A program made the translations under genes and the position numbers. The notes under the pieces were generated by a model. It was not told where the DNA came from and did not search any database. It was given only the letters and a program-made list of their open reading frames with translations. This document shows, piece after piece, positions 45,641 to 58,620 of a stretch of 64,000 bases of DNA (positions are counted from its first letter, which is position 1; each line of letters begins with the position of its first letter). Origin of the DNA: Gadus chalcogrammus (Eukaryota > Chordata > Actinopteri > Gadiformes > Gadidae); contig NC_079418.1 in assembly GCF_026213295.1 (NCBI RefSeq), forward strand, positions 2,479,887 to 2,543,886. Reading direction: 5' to 3'.

Positions 45641-47895
45641 ATGGACTCAACGGCGAATGGCATCTGCAAGACATGTAACACGGGTTACATCTTGCCGTAT
45701 GGCGGCCATGAGGTGTGCGAGGGCTGCCTTGGGCATGAACATGCCGTCTTGGCGCTCTCGCCGCCCTGCCTGTGTCGGCATTATGCTGCGCTGCCCAGAC
45801 AGCGCAGAGCCGACACTGCCGCCGCCATTGCTGAATGGGCCGACGACTTTACTGTCCCGCTCGACGATGCTCTCTCTCTCCTTGTGAGCTCGGAGTCAGA
45901 CGACTCCGATCGCGACGAGGAGGGGGCGTCTCCCCCGGATTCCCCTCTCCGAATGCAGAGGCCCGGGGCAGCAGCATTGCCCATCTCTGCCGCCAGCTCA
46001 CTTCCAGTGGTTGGAGCTTTGGTGGCAGAGCTACCGGGCATTACCCGGACCGGCTCTGTGTCACCTGGGGGCTCGAGGCCGCAACACACCCCGCCCGTCT
46101 CGCCCCGATCTGGCCGATGTTTCCCGCCATCAGCCCCTACTTCAGTGGGGCTGCGGTCGAGCCCGGGAGGCTCGGTGCCCCGGTGAAAACATTTATCCAG
46201 GTCACTAAGACGGAGGGTCTGACAGACCGGGGTTACAGGGCGGTACCGCCGCTGGATCCCGCTCTGTGTGCTGTCTTTGGAGTGAAGCCGGGGCTCAGCA
46301 ACCGCTGTCCCACTCCCAAAGACCAGGGGTCTCATTTATAAAACTGTGCATGGGATCATTACTAAAAGTGTACCCATGCACAAAAGCCAAGTTTTGCGTG
46401 CGCCAAAAAGTATTCAGACTTACAAAACCCTGCGTAGACACTTGTGGGTGAGGTGGAGGCCCGAAAAGTAGTTTTGTTCGGCGGTCACGGGATTGTGATC
46501 GCCAACAGCAAAAAGCAGAGTGAGTGGCAACATGTTGCTGAAGCAGTGAACTCTGTCAGTAGCACGGAGCGCACAGTCCCAGAATTAAAAAATAAGTGGT
46601 CTGAAATAAAGGTACAGATTTTTATGTACCAATAAATCGTTATGGTCCATAAAGACCCTCTCCCTCCGAATCCTGCCATTTGCATGGTGCGCCAGAAGTG
46701 CCATATGGTGCAGCATTACCACGGCGCTCATCTCTGTATTTATAGGGTTACGGTAATAACACTGACCGAGAACACCTTGGATAATCAGTTTGTAATCACC
46801 AATGTAAATTGTTCTTGAATGTAACCCCTTTTTAATGCCTGATTTGTCGTGAAAAGCATCAAGAGTAACGGACAACGATTGTGATGAGGAGTGTGGCTTG
46901 GTTTTCCACACTTGGGATTTACTTGACATTTGATTATGTGTTTACAGTGTCTCATTAAAATATTATGTTATTGACCCATGTTGAACAGATGCTTTATTCC
47001 ATGCAGTCGCGGTGGACAGTGTGGAGTGACGGAATTAATTATAGAGAATTTATTTTTATTTCTATTCTAAGGAGATGTTTCTGGAGTTATAACTGAGAAA
47101 TAACGCAGTTGACTTAAATGATTCTGATTACATCGATTTAACGCATGATACGGGTTGAAATTAAATGTATGAAGGGCGATGATAAAACATAATCGTTCTT
47201 CTCACTCTACAATTCTTCTGTCTGACAATTTGTCTGACTTCAGTTCACCACCCCACCATCTGTGTCGCCAATTCTCCTTTTCCTCCAAACCATGCGTACG
47301 CATGGGTCAGAGTTTGCTTAGGGCTGCGCAAATTCTCCCATCAAGTTGGTTTTTTATAGATCACAACCTTGGCGTGGAAAGTCACGTACGCCAATTTCAG
47401 CCCTGTGTTGTGCGTACGCAACGGTTATAACTGAGACCCCAGCTGACGGCCAAGCTTACAGACGGAGCGCATCGGTTTATGATGCAGCAAGAGGCTGTTA
47501 TGAATAACATCGCCCTGCTGGCACATAACATCTCCACCATGGCGGCTGTCCCTCATCGTCTGGCCGAACAGGCAGTCGACGTGGCGAAAACCGCCGGTGT
47601 CATCCTCTGCCTCTGCTCCACCGGCGTGGTGGCAGCGGTCCGGACGGCGGCATGGCAGCACCTCATACAGAGGAACCTGTGGCTGCAGCAGACCCCGAGC
47701 ATCCCTGAGCTGATGAGGCGGCAGTTACTGGAGTGCCCCATCAGCCCGGACGTGTTGTTCGGGCCCCGTCTGTCATCTATGGTGGATGACATGCAGGCCG
47801 CTTCCGAGGAGGCAGAGAATTCGGAGACATGTCTCCCGCCCTCCGCCTCCACCCGGGCGGCAGCGCTCCGCTCAAAGCCCCCGTTGACGCCATAG
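45641..47895 (+). pseudogene. DIRS Gag-like ORF, interrupted
   Basis: It starts MDSTANGICKTCNTGY and has a Cys-rich head (CEGCLGHEH, CLCRHY). A frame change between about 46110 and 46190 leads to FIQVTKTEGLTDRGY and AVPPLDPALCAVFG. After the 1.1-kb Harbinger insert it resumes with HRFMMQQEAVMNNIALLAH and a long helical region, ending near 47895 at a hairpin. The fit to DIRS gag is from the conserved order of these blocks. It would package element RNA; this copy is broken. Confidence 0.6.
46327..47439. mobile_element. PIF/Harbinger element, 1.1 kb, CAG target duplication
   Basis: GGGTCTCATTTATAA and TTATAACTGAGACCC are terminal inverted repeats, flanked by CAG on both sides (46324-46326 and 47440-47442). 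It holds a Myb/SANT-like fragment on the plus strand (46444-46615; QSEWQHVAEAVNSVSS, TVPELKNKWSEIK). On the minus strand lies a transposase N-terminal fragment (46929-46620; ANGRIRRERVFMDHNDLL). Both genes are cut short, so it is an internally deleted copy. Confidence 0.85.
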
Positions 47896-47911
47896 GCGTC
47901 AACGGGGGCTT
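47875..47911. other. Perfect 17-bp hairpin with ata loop
   Basis: aagcccccgttgacgcc / ggcgtcaacgggggctt at the end of the DIRS gag-like ORF; the TAG stop sits in the loop region. Confidence 0.95.
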
Positions 47912-48194
47912 CAGGAGGAGGCTTCAGGAGGAGGAGCGCCGCCGGCAGCTCCTCCTCCTGGCCCCCGGGCTTACCAGCCCCGCATGCCCCCATCGCAGGC
48001 TGCGGCGAGCAGCCAGTGGAGGCCCCGGGCGGCGGGCTCATGTCCCGCCCCACAAGCGCCGGCGAAGGCAATTACGGGGCGAGGGAGAAGTGTGTGACAG
48101 CGAGAAACACCTCTTTACTAAGGACGGCTGTTTTTTCCCCACACAGTTAACGCCGGAGCCTACCGGCCCGACCTTAACTGTTTCACACGCATCG

Positions 48195-48378
48195 AGTATG
48201 GGGTAAGGGGGTCTCTCCTCAGGGCCATCCAATCTCAGTACTCCCAAAGCGAGAGCTGTGTTCGCGTCCTCGGCAGCCAGTCAGTTTCGTTCTCAGTGGG
48301 TGTTGGGCTGCGCCTTGTCACCAATCCTGTTTGTGATATACATGGACAGGATATCGAGGTGTAGTCGTAGTGGGGAGG
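48195..48378 (+). pseudogene. Internal LINE reverse-transcriptase fragment
   Basis: Almost identical to 58877-59060 (ggggtaagggggtctctcc to gtagtggggag). It encodes the RT stretch around RAIQSQYSQSESCVRVLG. It is truncated at both ends, which is unusual for normal LINE insertion. Confidence 0.75.
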
Positions 48379-48587
48379 GATCTCCCACCACATATGGGTG
48401 ATTCTCACGAAATGCAGATTTAAAAGGTGTCCAACATCAGAATTTTTAAAATGCATTTGAAGCAAATTTTCCCTTTGCACACATCAGATTAAGGTTTAAA
48501 TTTACTAAAAACATTATTTTCAGGAGATTTTTTAAATATTTATTATATATTAATTTACATTTTAGAGACGAAGTCCATAAAACATTC

Positions 48588-48942
48588 TCATTACCACAAC
48601 ATTACATTAAAATTATGGTTTAAAATGTGTACTTTTGGCTATTTTTAAAGTAGATTATTAAAATTAATGCTCAGAGCTATGTATAACTTTAGGAAAAATA
48701 CTTTTTTATATTTATATTTTTTTATAATTGACTTAATATTTCTTATTGCCGAAACACACAATTTGATTTGCAACGTACTTTTTCAATATTTTGCTGAAAC
48801 GATTACATTTACCATTTTTATGAAGCATACCTGAAATAAGTATTGTTTTATATAATGTGTATATATATATTTGTACAAAAAGCACATATTGCGGTAATGA
48901 GAATGCTGTTTCGGTAATGAGGTTCAATATTTCGGAAATGAG
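48588..48942. repeat. Left subterminal cggtaatgag repeats
   Basis: ctcattaccacaac (48588) and ttgcggtaatgag, tttcggtaatgag and tttcggaaatgag (48889, 48909 and 48930) share one 13-bp motif in both orientations. They could be transposase binding sites. Confidence 0.7.
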
Positions 48943-49298
48943 ATTCAGTTCAGATTCATTGTTCACCAAGAGTCCTGATGCCTTACCTTCATATTTTACA
49001 CATGTAACACTTATTTCATGAATAGAGCTTGATTTGCACATTGAAAGTGGTCATAACAGTACCATGTCTTGTGTTAAACAAAACAACTTAAAAAAACATT
49101 TGCCATCTATGTAAACAACTAAAACAAATACATTTACCAATCATACACCTATCATGTCATCCTGAGAAACATTTCAATTTAACATACAATCATATGATCT
49201 TACAATTATTTTAGTTTAATATAAAAGCATTTGGTCCTGACCTTCAATCATGCAACCTTTTATCAGAATCATTTTTGAGAATAATGTGATAAAGTGAA

Positions 49299-52200
49299 TC
49301 ATGTGCGGATTTTGTGTTTTTCCCATAAATCAGGCAAAATGCAAAAATGTCTGGCAGAGGAGGTGGCAGGAAGTGGTTCTGGGATTATGTCCTGGCGGTA
49401 ATACCAGACCATTTCTCCAGGAAATCTGATGCTTGGGACATAGAAGCGGTTTTCCCCTACACGCGTCATGGTGTCCACTTCATACTGGTCATCAGCAATC
49501 TGTTTTTGTTTTTTTTAAAGAAAGAAAACATTTTAGTCTCCCCAAAATGTTGGCTGAACAGCACATTGCTATAATGTAACTGGACAAAGTTCTATCCTAG
49601 TCTAATATGAATGTCATTACACTTTTTTTAGAGATGAAAACATTTTGAAATCAAGTTCACCTGTTTGACTGTGCCAGGAAACAAATCGCCGTCATATTCA
49701 ACAAGGACCCACTGTCCAACCTCTATGGTGGCCTCGGGGCTGTCAGGTTCCTCGATGCTGTCAGGGCCCTCCTCCCCTCCCTCAGAGAAAGCGTGGCAAG
49801 TTGGTTGAAAGCACTGACAATCTTTGTCACAAAAGCAGGACACTGGCCTTGTGTTTATGACTCCAGGTTTTGTGGATGTCAGCTGTTGGGTGAAATTCAA
49901 AATTCAAAACATTACATTTTCACTTTACTCATTGAATTGAACATTGAAGTGTCTCATACTTAGTTGATGACAATTTTGTGGGATTATTTTGGATAATGGT
50001 GTGTATAGACTGCTTTCCAAGGCAAAAGCCTGGGAAATTCAACTTATTTAACTGCATTAACTTATTAAGCTGACTCACTTGGTGTATTTTCATTGTCCCG
50101 GGAACAGCTTTCAGGTGTGGGGGCACCAATTCAGAGCTTTCCTTGATTTTCTCCTCTGACACCTTGTACAGGGTCACGGAAGAATTTCTCTCCAGCTGCT
50201 CATACAGTGCATCCGCATCAGGTATGCTGGTCCCATAGGAAACTATTCGGGCGGCAAGGTTTTTTAGGGCCCCACCTACTCCATCCGGTGCACCTTTGCC
50301 ATGTGAGGCCTCAGTGTAGTTCCAGGTCACCCATTGGAAACCATGGATGAAGGGCACAGTGGAGGCTAAATAGAAAAAGGTACGGTTTCTGTTCTGTGAT
50401 GTTGGGCCATCTGAAATGAAGTGGATGTGTTTTGCATCCGGATATTTCTCCCTGATGTTTCTGAGCACGGGATCAAGATGGGCCCATGTTGCCACAGCAT
50501 CATGTTGTAGGCAGGCAGACAGGGAAGCAAAGGCTTCCACCCTGCCCCTACTTAGATAAGTCACCCCAGTGTGGAGAGTCACTTGTTCATTGCCCTTTCC
50601 AAAGTGTGTTTCCTTTATTTCTTTTGAGCATTTGCAGCTGTAGTTCTCAGAGTAGTCAACGTGCACAGCTACAGCATTATCTGTGAGTGATTCTTTCATT
50701 GATTTAAGGGCCAAATATTGTTGCCTGATGTTAAATAAATGAATTTGGAATCTTGGCAGATGTTCCAGTCATCAACTTCTCAATCAATGTGTTCCTTTTC
50801 TCAAGGAAGGTGTTCTTCACCTTCTTCTCTACCTTAGCCCCATCCTTGCTGGTCTTGGAGACATTGACTGACCTCGTGACCCACTCTTGCCAGGTGACAA
50901 TGTTTCCCTGAGTGAGAGGATCCAAGGTGGTGGGAAACATCTTGTCCATGCACGTTGGACATATGCCATACATGCAGGACATGTTGTTTATGTCACATAC
51001 ACAGGATTGCACAAGGTTTTCTGGGCTTGATGTTAAAATGATCCCCAGTTGTTGCAACTTGCTTATTTTCAGGGCTATATTTTCATGCATTTTGCAAGCA
51101 CAAGTTTCTCTGTCCTTCAGTTTAGGCCTCACAATCCAAAATGGTCTCAATCTAAAAAACTGAGCTTTAGACAAAATCTTTCCAGGGTGTTCAGCACAGA
51201 ACCTTTGATGGAGATTGGCTAGGGTGTCTGTCAGGGCTCTTTTTCTGAAGATTTGTCCCTTACGGCGTATCTCTCCAAACTTGCCATTCAAAACTGTTGA
51301 GACATCATCCTGATGTAGGAAAATGCTCACAACCTTGCCCAGTTGCCTCCTCTTGCTGGTGCTCGGCAGTCCCATTTTAGCCTTCCTGACTCTCTGACTT
51401 TCTACTGGTAGCCTGGCCATTGCTCTTTGTGGCCTTCTAGCCTCCAGCCTTTTAATTTTCCGGCTGAGTTTCAGCAGTTCTTTTGGCCTTTGCTGCAACT
51501 TTCTCTTCAGCGAATCTCAATTTTGCTCTTAATTTTAATACAGAATTTGATGACCGCTCTCTTTTTTTCAGTACTTGCTTGGGTTTCTGAGGGGTGTGGG
51601 GAAAAACGGTCTGTCTAGTTACTGGACCAGATGAAATGAGACGGAGAGGTAATAAAGTATCGGCACGAGGACCTTGGATCTATTAAGTAAAGTGGCAACG
51701 GTTATACAGAGTCATAAAGCGTGAGAAATCGAATATGTCTAAGTCCCTAATCAGCGCTGATGGTTCGTCCGGAGCTTCGCCTCCGTGGAAGGTCTGCTTC
51801 AGAAGAAGGTGAAGAGTCCCTGTGTGGTACAGTTTTATGCTGTATCCTCCTCTCGATGAGGTGTGTGCGTTTGAGGTGTGTGTGGTTCTGTGTGTTTTGC
51901 TTGGTCTTGGCTCCCAGGCCCTGGGAGAGCTTCGTAACGGGGGAGAGCTCCTCGTGTCTCCGGTGTGATAAATTAAAACGGGGGAGTGCCCCCCCAAAGT
52001 GTCTCGTGTGTGATAATTTAATGTGGCTCTCAGGCCCCTGGTGTGGGCAGGGGTATCTCTTGGTTCCTCCTAACGGGGAAGAGCTCTCAAAATGTCTCCT
52101 GTGTGATAAATTAATGTGGCTCTCCCGTTCTTGAGGATGACTGGTGCATTGTCTGAGTGTCCACCATCTGCCAGCCTGGGAGATGGGGCCTTCAGCTCCG

Positions 52201-52653
52201 GCCTTGACCTGACTATATATTATCATGTTTGTGTTCGTTGGGTTAGAGCAAAAGTTGACTATATTGTAATGTGTCCATGTGATGTGCTCATCAGGCTAGG
52301 GTAGGAGTTAGCTATATTTATAATGTACATGTGATGTACTCAGCAGGTTATTTTTCCCAACAGGGGTAGATTACTCCATTGGCCCTGTCAGGTCTAAACT
52401 TACCTCTGCGTTGTGTTTCATTTAATTGTATTGAATTGTCAGCCTCACTTACTGAGGATTCTGGGGTTAGATTGAGAACTACTTGTTCTTGTTTTTTTGT
52501 CCTATAATATTTGGCCGAATTCTTTCTCCATTGCATTTTTTGCCTCTCACGCTGTTTATTTGACAGATCTTGTGTTGTTCTTATTTTGCCATTTTCCTTG
52601 CGTTTGTGATACCTGAAATTTTTTTTTAAATAAGAATGAAAGGTGAACTGCAT
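49299..52653 (-). pseudogene. DDE-like transposase of unassigned family
   Basis: Coding parts (minus) are about 52653-52367; then, after the LTR, 51591-50079; then 49882-49661 and 49499-49299. The N-terminal part is basic and coiled (KQRERQKMQWRKN; KIKRLEARRPQRA). A Cys-rich block follows (CACKMH, CVCDINNMSCMYGICPTC). Three motifs look like a catalytic triad: HVDYSENYSCK, ISDGPTSQNRN and WNYTEASHGKGAPDG. The next exon has CFCDKDCQCF and a Tudor/SH3-like VGQWVLVEYDGDLFPGTV. The last has YEVDTMTRVGENRF and ends at TGA 49299. Related uncharacterised proteins are common in fish and cnidarians from memory. Lesions are the LTR insertion, an extra base in an A-run near 51490 and a frameshift near 50768. 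The catalytic role is inference from motif spacing and the TIR context. Confidence 0.65.
51596..52362 (-). mobile_element. Solo LTR of the 32-kb retrovirus family
   Basis: Minus-strand LTR, TGTTGGG to CCCCACA, flanked by GGGG on both sides (51592-51595 and 52363-52366). The R/U5 half is nearly identical to the LTRs at 32270 and 39184. U3 differs and carries three tgtgataaatta-type repeats (about 51966, 52009 and 52103) instead of the 115-bp pair. Confidence 0.9.
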
Positions 52654-52724
52654 TAAGCATGGACTTCATACAAATAGTGAATGAAACTTAATCTCTGAAC
52701 AATTGTCGTTTCTCCATTTATGAA

Positions 52725-52853
<129 letters not shown>

Positions 52854-53339
52854 ATGGTATGTTTGTCAAAGTTATGATTCTTTCCTATGATCACCCTGTC
52901 CCCTAACCTCTCTCTCTCTCCTTTCTTCTGTACTCCTCAAGTAATTCTGGATTGCTGTATATTTTTTCCCTATGCTTTGCCAGCCTGTCTTTTGCTGATG
53001 CCCTTTTCCTTTCCACTGAAGTTTGCCTGTAACAAAATATTATATTTTAAATCATACATGAAAGTAACATTTCATAAAAATATATAGAAATACAAAATTA
53101 CTACAAAATATTAAATGGACAGAATATATTAGGTGGCCTTTACTGCATTTACTTGAGTTAGAAACTATGCAAGCGCTAGATAAAAATGGAAAATTAGGGA
53201 CCCCTGCTGGAGGGTTGTAATAGCTATGTTGTTTACACTATGTAGCTATGTTGTTTATGGCAGTGTTTATTGCAAATATCAGGTTATATTAGGAAATGAA
53301 CAAGACTTGTGGGCATGTTCTTACTTCATTAGTCTGTTT

Positions 53340-53967
53340 CTCATTACCGAAACACTGAGTCTCTCCACCGCAACAGGCCATTATTTGTTGCGGTGGGTGA
53401 TAATGGTGTTTCGGAGGATGAGTGACCTTGACCCTTTTTGCTAACTGTGGAAGCACCATGAGGGCTAGCTTAACTTGACTCACTTTATTTATTAAGACCA
53501 TAAGAAGGTATATAATGATCAAAATAAAAAAATAAAAAAAACATTTAAAAGCTCAAAACTTTATATATCGGTAATGAGAACTAAAACGTTGTGTAGGTAC
53601 TATGACAGACAAACTTTTTACTTTTTGTCTGGAGAGATAAAGTAACAACTGCTTACCTGGTAGCCATCTTGAGTGTCACAGTCAATACGGTCTCTCCAAC
53701 AAAATTCCTTGAAAAATGTTAGTTCCTTGTGGACTTGGACAATGATTGAAAATTGTTGCGGAGGATGGGAAAAATGGTGTTGGACACATTTATTTTCTTT
53801 ATTATTTTCACTACTTTTATCAAATTCTAGCAAATGTCTAATACCTCTTCACTGTATATGATTGGAGTATAACATTCACTGAAAAAAAAATCTTTTATAT
53901 ACATTTTAATTAATAATATTTACATCTTAAAGAATAAAAATTCAGTGATGACATGTTGCGGTAATGA
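53340..53967. repeat. Right subterminal cggtaatgag repeats and hairpin
   Basis: Copies at 53340 (inverted), 53567 and 53955 match the left-end motif. A perfect 11-bp hairpin, ccaccgcaaca / tgttgcggtgg, lies at 53365-53396 and overlaps a degenerate copy. Confidence 0.7.
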
Positions 53968-54152
53968 GAAATTTACCCTTAAATGTGAAAAAAAAATATA
54001 TATATATATTTGTGATGTTCAGGTGAAAACGTGTGCTAAGTGGACCATGGAAAGATGTTTACAGATGTGTCATTGTTATTTTGATTGCATCTACTTTGGT
54101 CATCAAAATGCTTTCATGACACCCCATATGTCTGATCTCGTGAGAATCATCC

Positions 54153-54625
54153 ATATAGGCAGGCCGTCAATAAAGCTTGTATTATTGATCGAGCCTGCCC
54201 TTCATTACCTTTACGAAGGCAGCCTTGCCCGGCTTACCGGCCCCGCCCACCTCAATAGCAGGCTGCGGCGAGCGGCCAGCAAAGGCCTCGGGCAGCGGGC
54301 TCATGGGGCGATGTCCCGCCCCACAAGTGCCGGCTATTACAGGGCGAGGGAGAAGCGTGTGACAGCGAGAAACACCTCTTTACTAAAGACGGCTGTATCC
54401 CCGTGCCCCAGTTAACGCCGGAGCCTACCGGCTCGGCCATAACTGTTTCGCACGCATCTTCTGCTACGTATGGGCGGGCCGTCAGTACACCTCGTGTCAT
54501 TGGTCGAGCCAGCCCTTCATTGCTTTTAAAAAGGCGACCTCGCCCTGCTTACCAGCCCCGCCCACCTCCATCGCAGGCGGTGGCGAGCGGCCAGCAAGAG
54601 CCTTGGGCAGTGGGCGATGTCGGCC
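54153..54625 (+). repeat. DIRS-derived direct duplication
   Basis: Two related blocks, about 54157-54315 and 54466-54625, share ggccgtca..., cattacctt/cattgctttt and ccccgcccacct. The first also matches 47985-48190, so this is the other side of the DIRS remnant split by the large TIR element. Confidence 0.65.
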
Positions 54626-55477
54626 ATATTAACCGTCAAACTCAGTGCAGTGCAGTCCGGGGTGAACTGCAGCATGGAGGAGAAAGTGAATGTTGCCGTT
54701 TGCGACTCCCGGAGCTCTATATATAATATAATAGTATATAATATAATATTTGTATATATAATATCACGGCCAAAAGCTCTGTGCGCCTCCGGATGGCCGT
54801 AGCGCGGGGAGCTCTCATAGGGATTGGGCTTCTCGGGGTTTGTTTACCGGCGTTGCTATGTTTACGGTCTTGTTTGTTGTCTTGTTGTAAAACGGTTTAT
54901 TAGGTGGGCCTATCTAATAAAACTCTGTCTATTCAATACTTTTTTCACTGCCTCTTCCGTGGTCATTACAATATTATGAATATACTGCGTCGGTCCTCCG
55001 ACGTCTCTCCCTCTTCCAATAACATAATATTTTTATGTGACACTGTAAACACATAATCAAATATCAATTAAATCCCAAGTGTGGAAAACCAAGCCACATA
55101 CTCCTATCGCAATCGTTATATTATTGTCCGTTCCTCTTGATGCTTTTCATGAAAGATCCTGCATTAAAAAGGGGTTATATTCAAGAACATTTTACGTGGG
55201 TGATTACAAACTGATTATCCAAGGTGTTCTCGGTCAGTCTTATTACGTAACCCTATAAATACAACGGTGAGCCCCGTGCGTGATGCTCATAGGCGTCGAT
55301 TACGGGGGGACGGGGGGGACATGTCCCCCCCACTATTTGAAATACGAATTTTGTCCCCACCAGTTTTAAAAATGTGCAAACCAATTGCGACTGAAAAAAT
55401 CCCCACACACTCAACCGAAATCGTCGAGTCTAAAATCATGCGATAGGCGCGCTCGAAGACATCATTTATTAGATAGG

Positions 55478-56292
55478 CCTACCTAATAAACCGTTGGAAC
55501 ACACAAGACCGGAACCCATAGCAATGCCGGTAAACAAACCCCGACTCCCGAGAAGCCCAATCCCTATGAGCTCCCCGCGCTATGGCCATCCGGAGGCACA
55601 CAGAGCTTTTGGCCGTGATATTATATATACAATTATATTATATTATATACTATTATATATAGAGCTCGGAGAGTCGCAAACGGCAACAATCACTTTCTCC
55701 TCCATGCTGCAGTACACCCCGGACTGCACTGCGCTGAGTTTGACGGTTGAACGCTGATTGGCTGTTACGTTACACATGTCACTCAGTGGCCACGCTGTTG
55801 AACGCTGATTGGCTGTCATCACGCGAAATTCGTGTCCAAGTTGAAATTTGTCGCGCCACAAATCCTCGTGAACGCGCTCGCCTGTGCACGGCGAAAGTGT
55901 GCCGCGACGAATCAAAAAAATTCGCCCGATCACTTTGTATGGGATCTTGTCGTCCCGTTGCGTTTGGTGTGAATGCACTGGAGTTTCAAGACAGACAGCC
56001 AAAATTGACATTTTTATTCAGAAAATAGCCGGTCCTTTTGCTTCCTATAAAAAGCATGTTTGTGACACTGGATATCGATATGGATACGTCATCTAGCCTG
56101 CATGTGGAGGGCCACATAAGGTAAGAAATTGGTTTACTGTAAACTTTGCTGCTGGTTCTGTTTGCTCGTGAATCGTGATGACCTGGCCAAAGGTTACCCA
56201 CGGTCCTAAGCGATTGTGATCTGATTCTGGTTGGTGTTCCAGCTAGTATGCATATAGATTGCAGCTAGTAGCAGCTACACACGGTGCAATTG
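55478..56292 (-). repeat. Harbinger-end repeat, inverse copy of 20928-22590
   Basis: Read on the minus strand it reproduces one 560-bp unit, then the cagtgcagtccgggg block, then ggtttattaggt. It lies inside the hAT-type element. Confidence 0.8.
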
Positions 56293-56842
56293 CTATGCCA
56301 ATGTGATTATAGTTGGTTTTGTCTGATTGAGATATGTGACGACTTGGAGCATGGTAGGCCTATCCTGACATAAATATGTTCTGGCATAACCTGTGTGATT
56401 ATCCTAAACTGAAGGGGATTTTATTTGCGGACAATTTTCTTATTATGTTATAACGAGTCTACATTGGTCCTTTCCAAGTGTTTACTGGTGGTCAGGATTT
56501 GGCAGATGCAATTCTCCTCTGGGTGCTTGTATTTTTCTTCTTTTTTTTAATACAGCATAACATATGCTACCAGCAGCCCTTGCTCGTCTTCAAAAGGCTG
56601 ATGCTCAGTACCTCGTTTCATTTCGTACCCCCTTTACAGTCTGGCATTGTTTGTCTGGTAAACTATGTTGATGTCAAGAAGTGTTAAATTGCCAACACTG
56701 TTCTTTGTCCTGTGTGTATTAGTATTAGGCCTACATATCCCGAGCCAATACCCTGGTGTTTCCAACGTCGTTTTGCAAAACAAGCCAAAACACAAACTGT
56801 GGTTTTCAAATTTTATTGTTCGAATAGGATCTTCATAGGGCT

Positions 56843-57800
56843 GGCCGGAATGCCATTTTTCAGGCTTCGAATACTCGTTGGTTTTTACGAGCGAATATTC
56901 GAATACTCGTTCCAGAAAAAAACACCATCAAAAACAACATTAATAATCCTTATATACTCCCTGGAACCGATTTTCAGGGAATTTGTACAATAAATCCATA
57001 ACAAATACAGAATATTGATTGTCTTATGTGTCCATATTATATCCATTATATTGACCGGTGTGGCATCCCGCCACGTGGTCCTCGGCCTGGACGGGCCCGG
57101 GGTACCGTGGAGGACGGGGTGTACCACCCCCACCCACCAGCCGGCGATGGAGAGCAGCCCTTTCGGCACCCCAATCAGGGTGATTGGGGGACACCTGGCC
57201 GAAAGCACCGGAGCCATCTTAAAAGGAGGACCAGCACAGCACAGCACGGGCACGGGAGAGCAAGGAGGAAGGTAGCGCTCGGGTGTGAGAGAGCCTGGAG
57301 GCCCACGGAGGCCCTAGAAACCGCGTCTACTTGGTTGTTTTGATTGAAGTGGATTGTTAATAAATGCCGGCAATGGCTTATCCAGCACACCAAAGTGTCG
57401 TTTGTCCGTGGAACCCGGCTCATTTGGGTAGCGGGTTGCCACACCGGGTATTCCCAAGATGCTCACGCTCTGCAGCAAGCCAGTCACAGTTGATTGGCGC
57501 GGCGCTGTACAGCGAACGTAAACAAACAACTAAGCTAAGGTTAGCTAAGGTTAGCATTTCGCTAAGTATTACTTTTCCTCCAGAGATCCCGCTAATGTTG
57601 TGTTATAAAGTAAAGGGAAACAAGATATCTATTCTTTCTCCACCTCTCTCGCTTCTCTGCTTGGTGTCGCTGACGCTTATAGTTTGCCTCCCTCGCTCTG
57701 GTAAAGTCACGTACGTGAATAAAATAAATTAAAAAATAACGAAACTCTGAATACTGATTTAAGCTTCAAATACTAATTTTCCGAACCAGTATTCGAATAA
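56843..57800. mobile_element. gaatattcgaa-type MITE carrying a solo LTR
   Basis: The left part has ggcttcgaatactcg and gcgaatattcgaatactcg; the right part has cttcaaatactaattttccgaaccagtattcgaata. These fit the ends of one hAT-type MITE. A 385-bp LTR lies inside. The flanks 56300-56840 and 57800-58600 show no gene. Confidence 0.55.
57059..57443 (+). mobile_element. Solo LTR, 385 bp, CCGG target duplication
   Basis: TGTGGCATCCC to GGGTTGCCACA, with CCGG at 57055-57058 and 57444-57447 and a taataaatgcc signal at about 57359. The termini match those of the TRIM at 13711, so the two belong to related families. Confidence 0.85.
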
Positions 57801-58620
57801 TTTCAACACTGTGATGGAAAATCTACATGTTGTATTGTTTTGGTCTATATGAATTTAAGTTTTGTTGCTATTCTGTGTAATTTTATATAGTGTCTGCCTT
57901 CTGGGCTCCTTTTGGGTCATTTAAAGTGTAAACCGTCAAGGGTAGAGTGATACATTTTTATTGCCTGCCCTTTCCTATGTTTCTTGTCATGTAAATCACC
58001 CTCCATGCAATCCTCTGATGTGTGGGCCTGTTTTCTCGACCCCCTGGCTAGCGTCAACCAAGCCAGGGGTTTAGATGACACGGCCGCTACCCCCTCCAAT
58101 GGCATTCCCCACAGCTGCAGTTGTAAAGATAACCATCTGGTACACAAAGGCTTTTGGTATTGGGGGACCACCCCCTAATAAACCCAAACGAATAAGAACT
58201 CATCGATTGGAAGACTCGGTGGACTTGTCTGAGCGTACCTTCAGAGAATGAAGTAACACGCAAAGAGAAGCTCCCATCTGGGGCCCCAGATTATTGTAAT
58301 GTATGCCTGTTATGTTGTTTGTTGATGCATGTTGTGATGTATCTTTGTTCGTACTTTTAATACAAATATATATAACCACTATATTGTCAACAGTATTGTG
58401 TGCTTTTTGCATCTAAATATCTCATCTGCTTAGACGCAATATCTGATACAGAAATTGCCACGACAACACCTACAATACACTGTACAGCATATTGTAATGC
58501 AGCGTTGAATGGATGAATAGCTTACATAAGGGTACCCAGCACTTTTCAGACCACACTCAAGCTTATGGTTATTGTCCCCACCACTTCTAAAAACAAACTG
58601 ACGCCCTTGGTGATGCTGCA

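Larger units (their letters stand above)
45400..48194 (+). mobile_element. DIRS-like retroelement remnant (gag side)
   Basis: It begins with ggggttctatgtcgta...aaggctatcgctattggg, a start typical of fish DIRS elements, followed by a gag-like ORF. It is interrupted by a Harbinger element at 46327-47439. No reverse transcriptase or tyrosine recombinase is present. A partial duplicate of its end lies at 54153-54625. Confidence 0.65.
55288..58609. mobile_element. hAT-type element, 3.3 kb, 8-bp target duplication
   Basis: CATAGGCGTCGATT and AACTGACGCCCTTG are imperfect inverted ends, and GTGATGCT flanks both (55280-55287 and 58610-58617). After the left end comes a G/C-symmetric acggggggacatgtccccccc stretch. 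No transposase was recognised, and most of the interior is other repeats. Confidence 0.75.

Noticed and set aside
45781..46335. Minus-strand 184-residue ORF over DIRS gag
   Set aside because: GC-rich shadow; the plus strand carries the conserved blocks.
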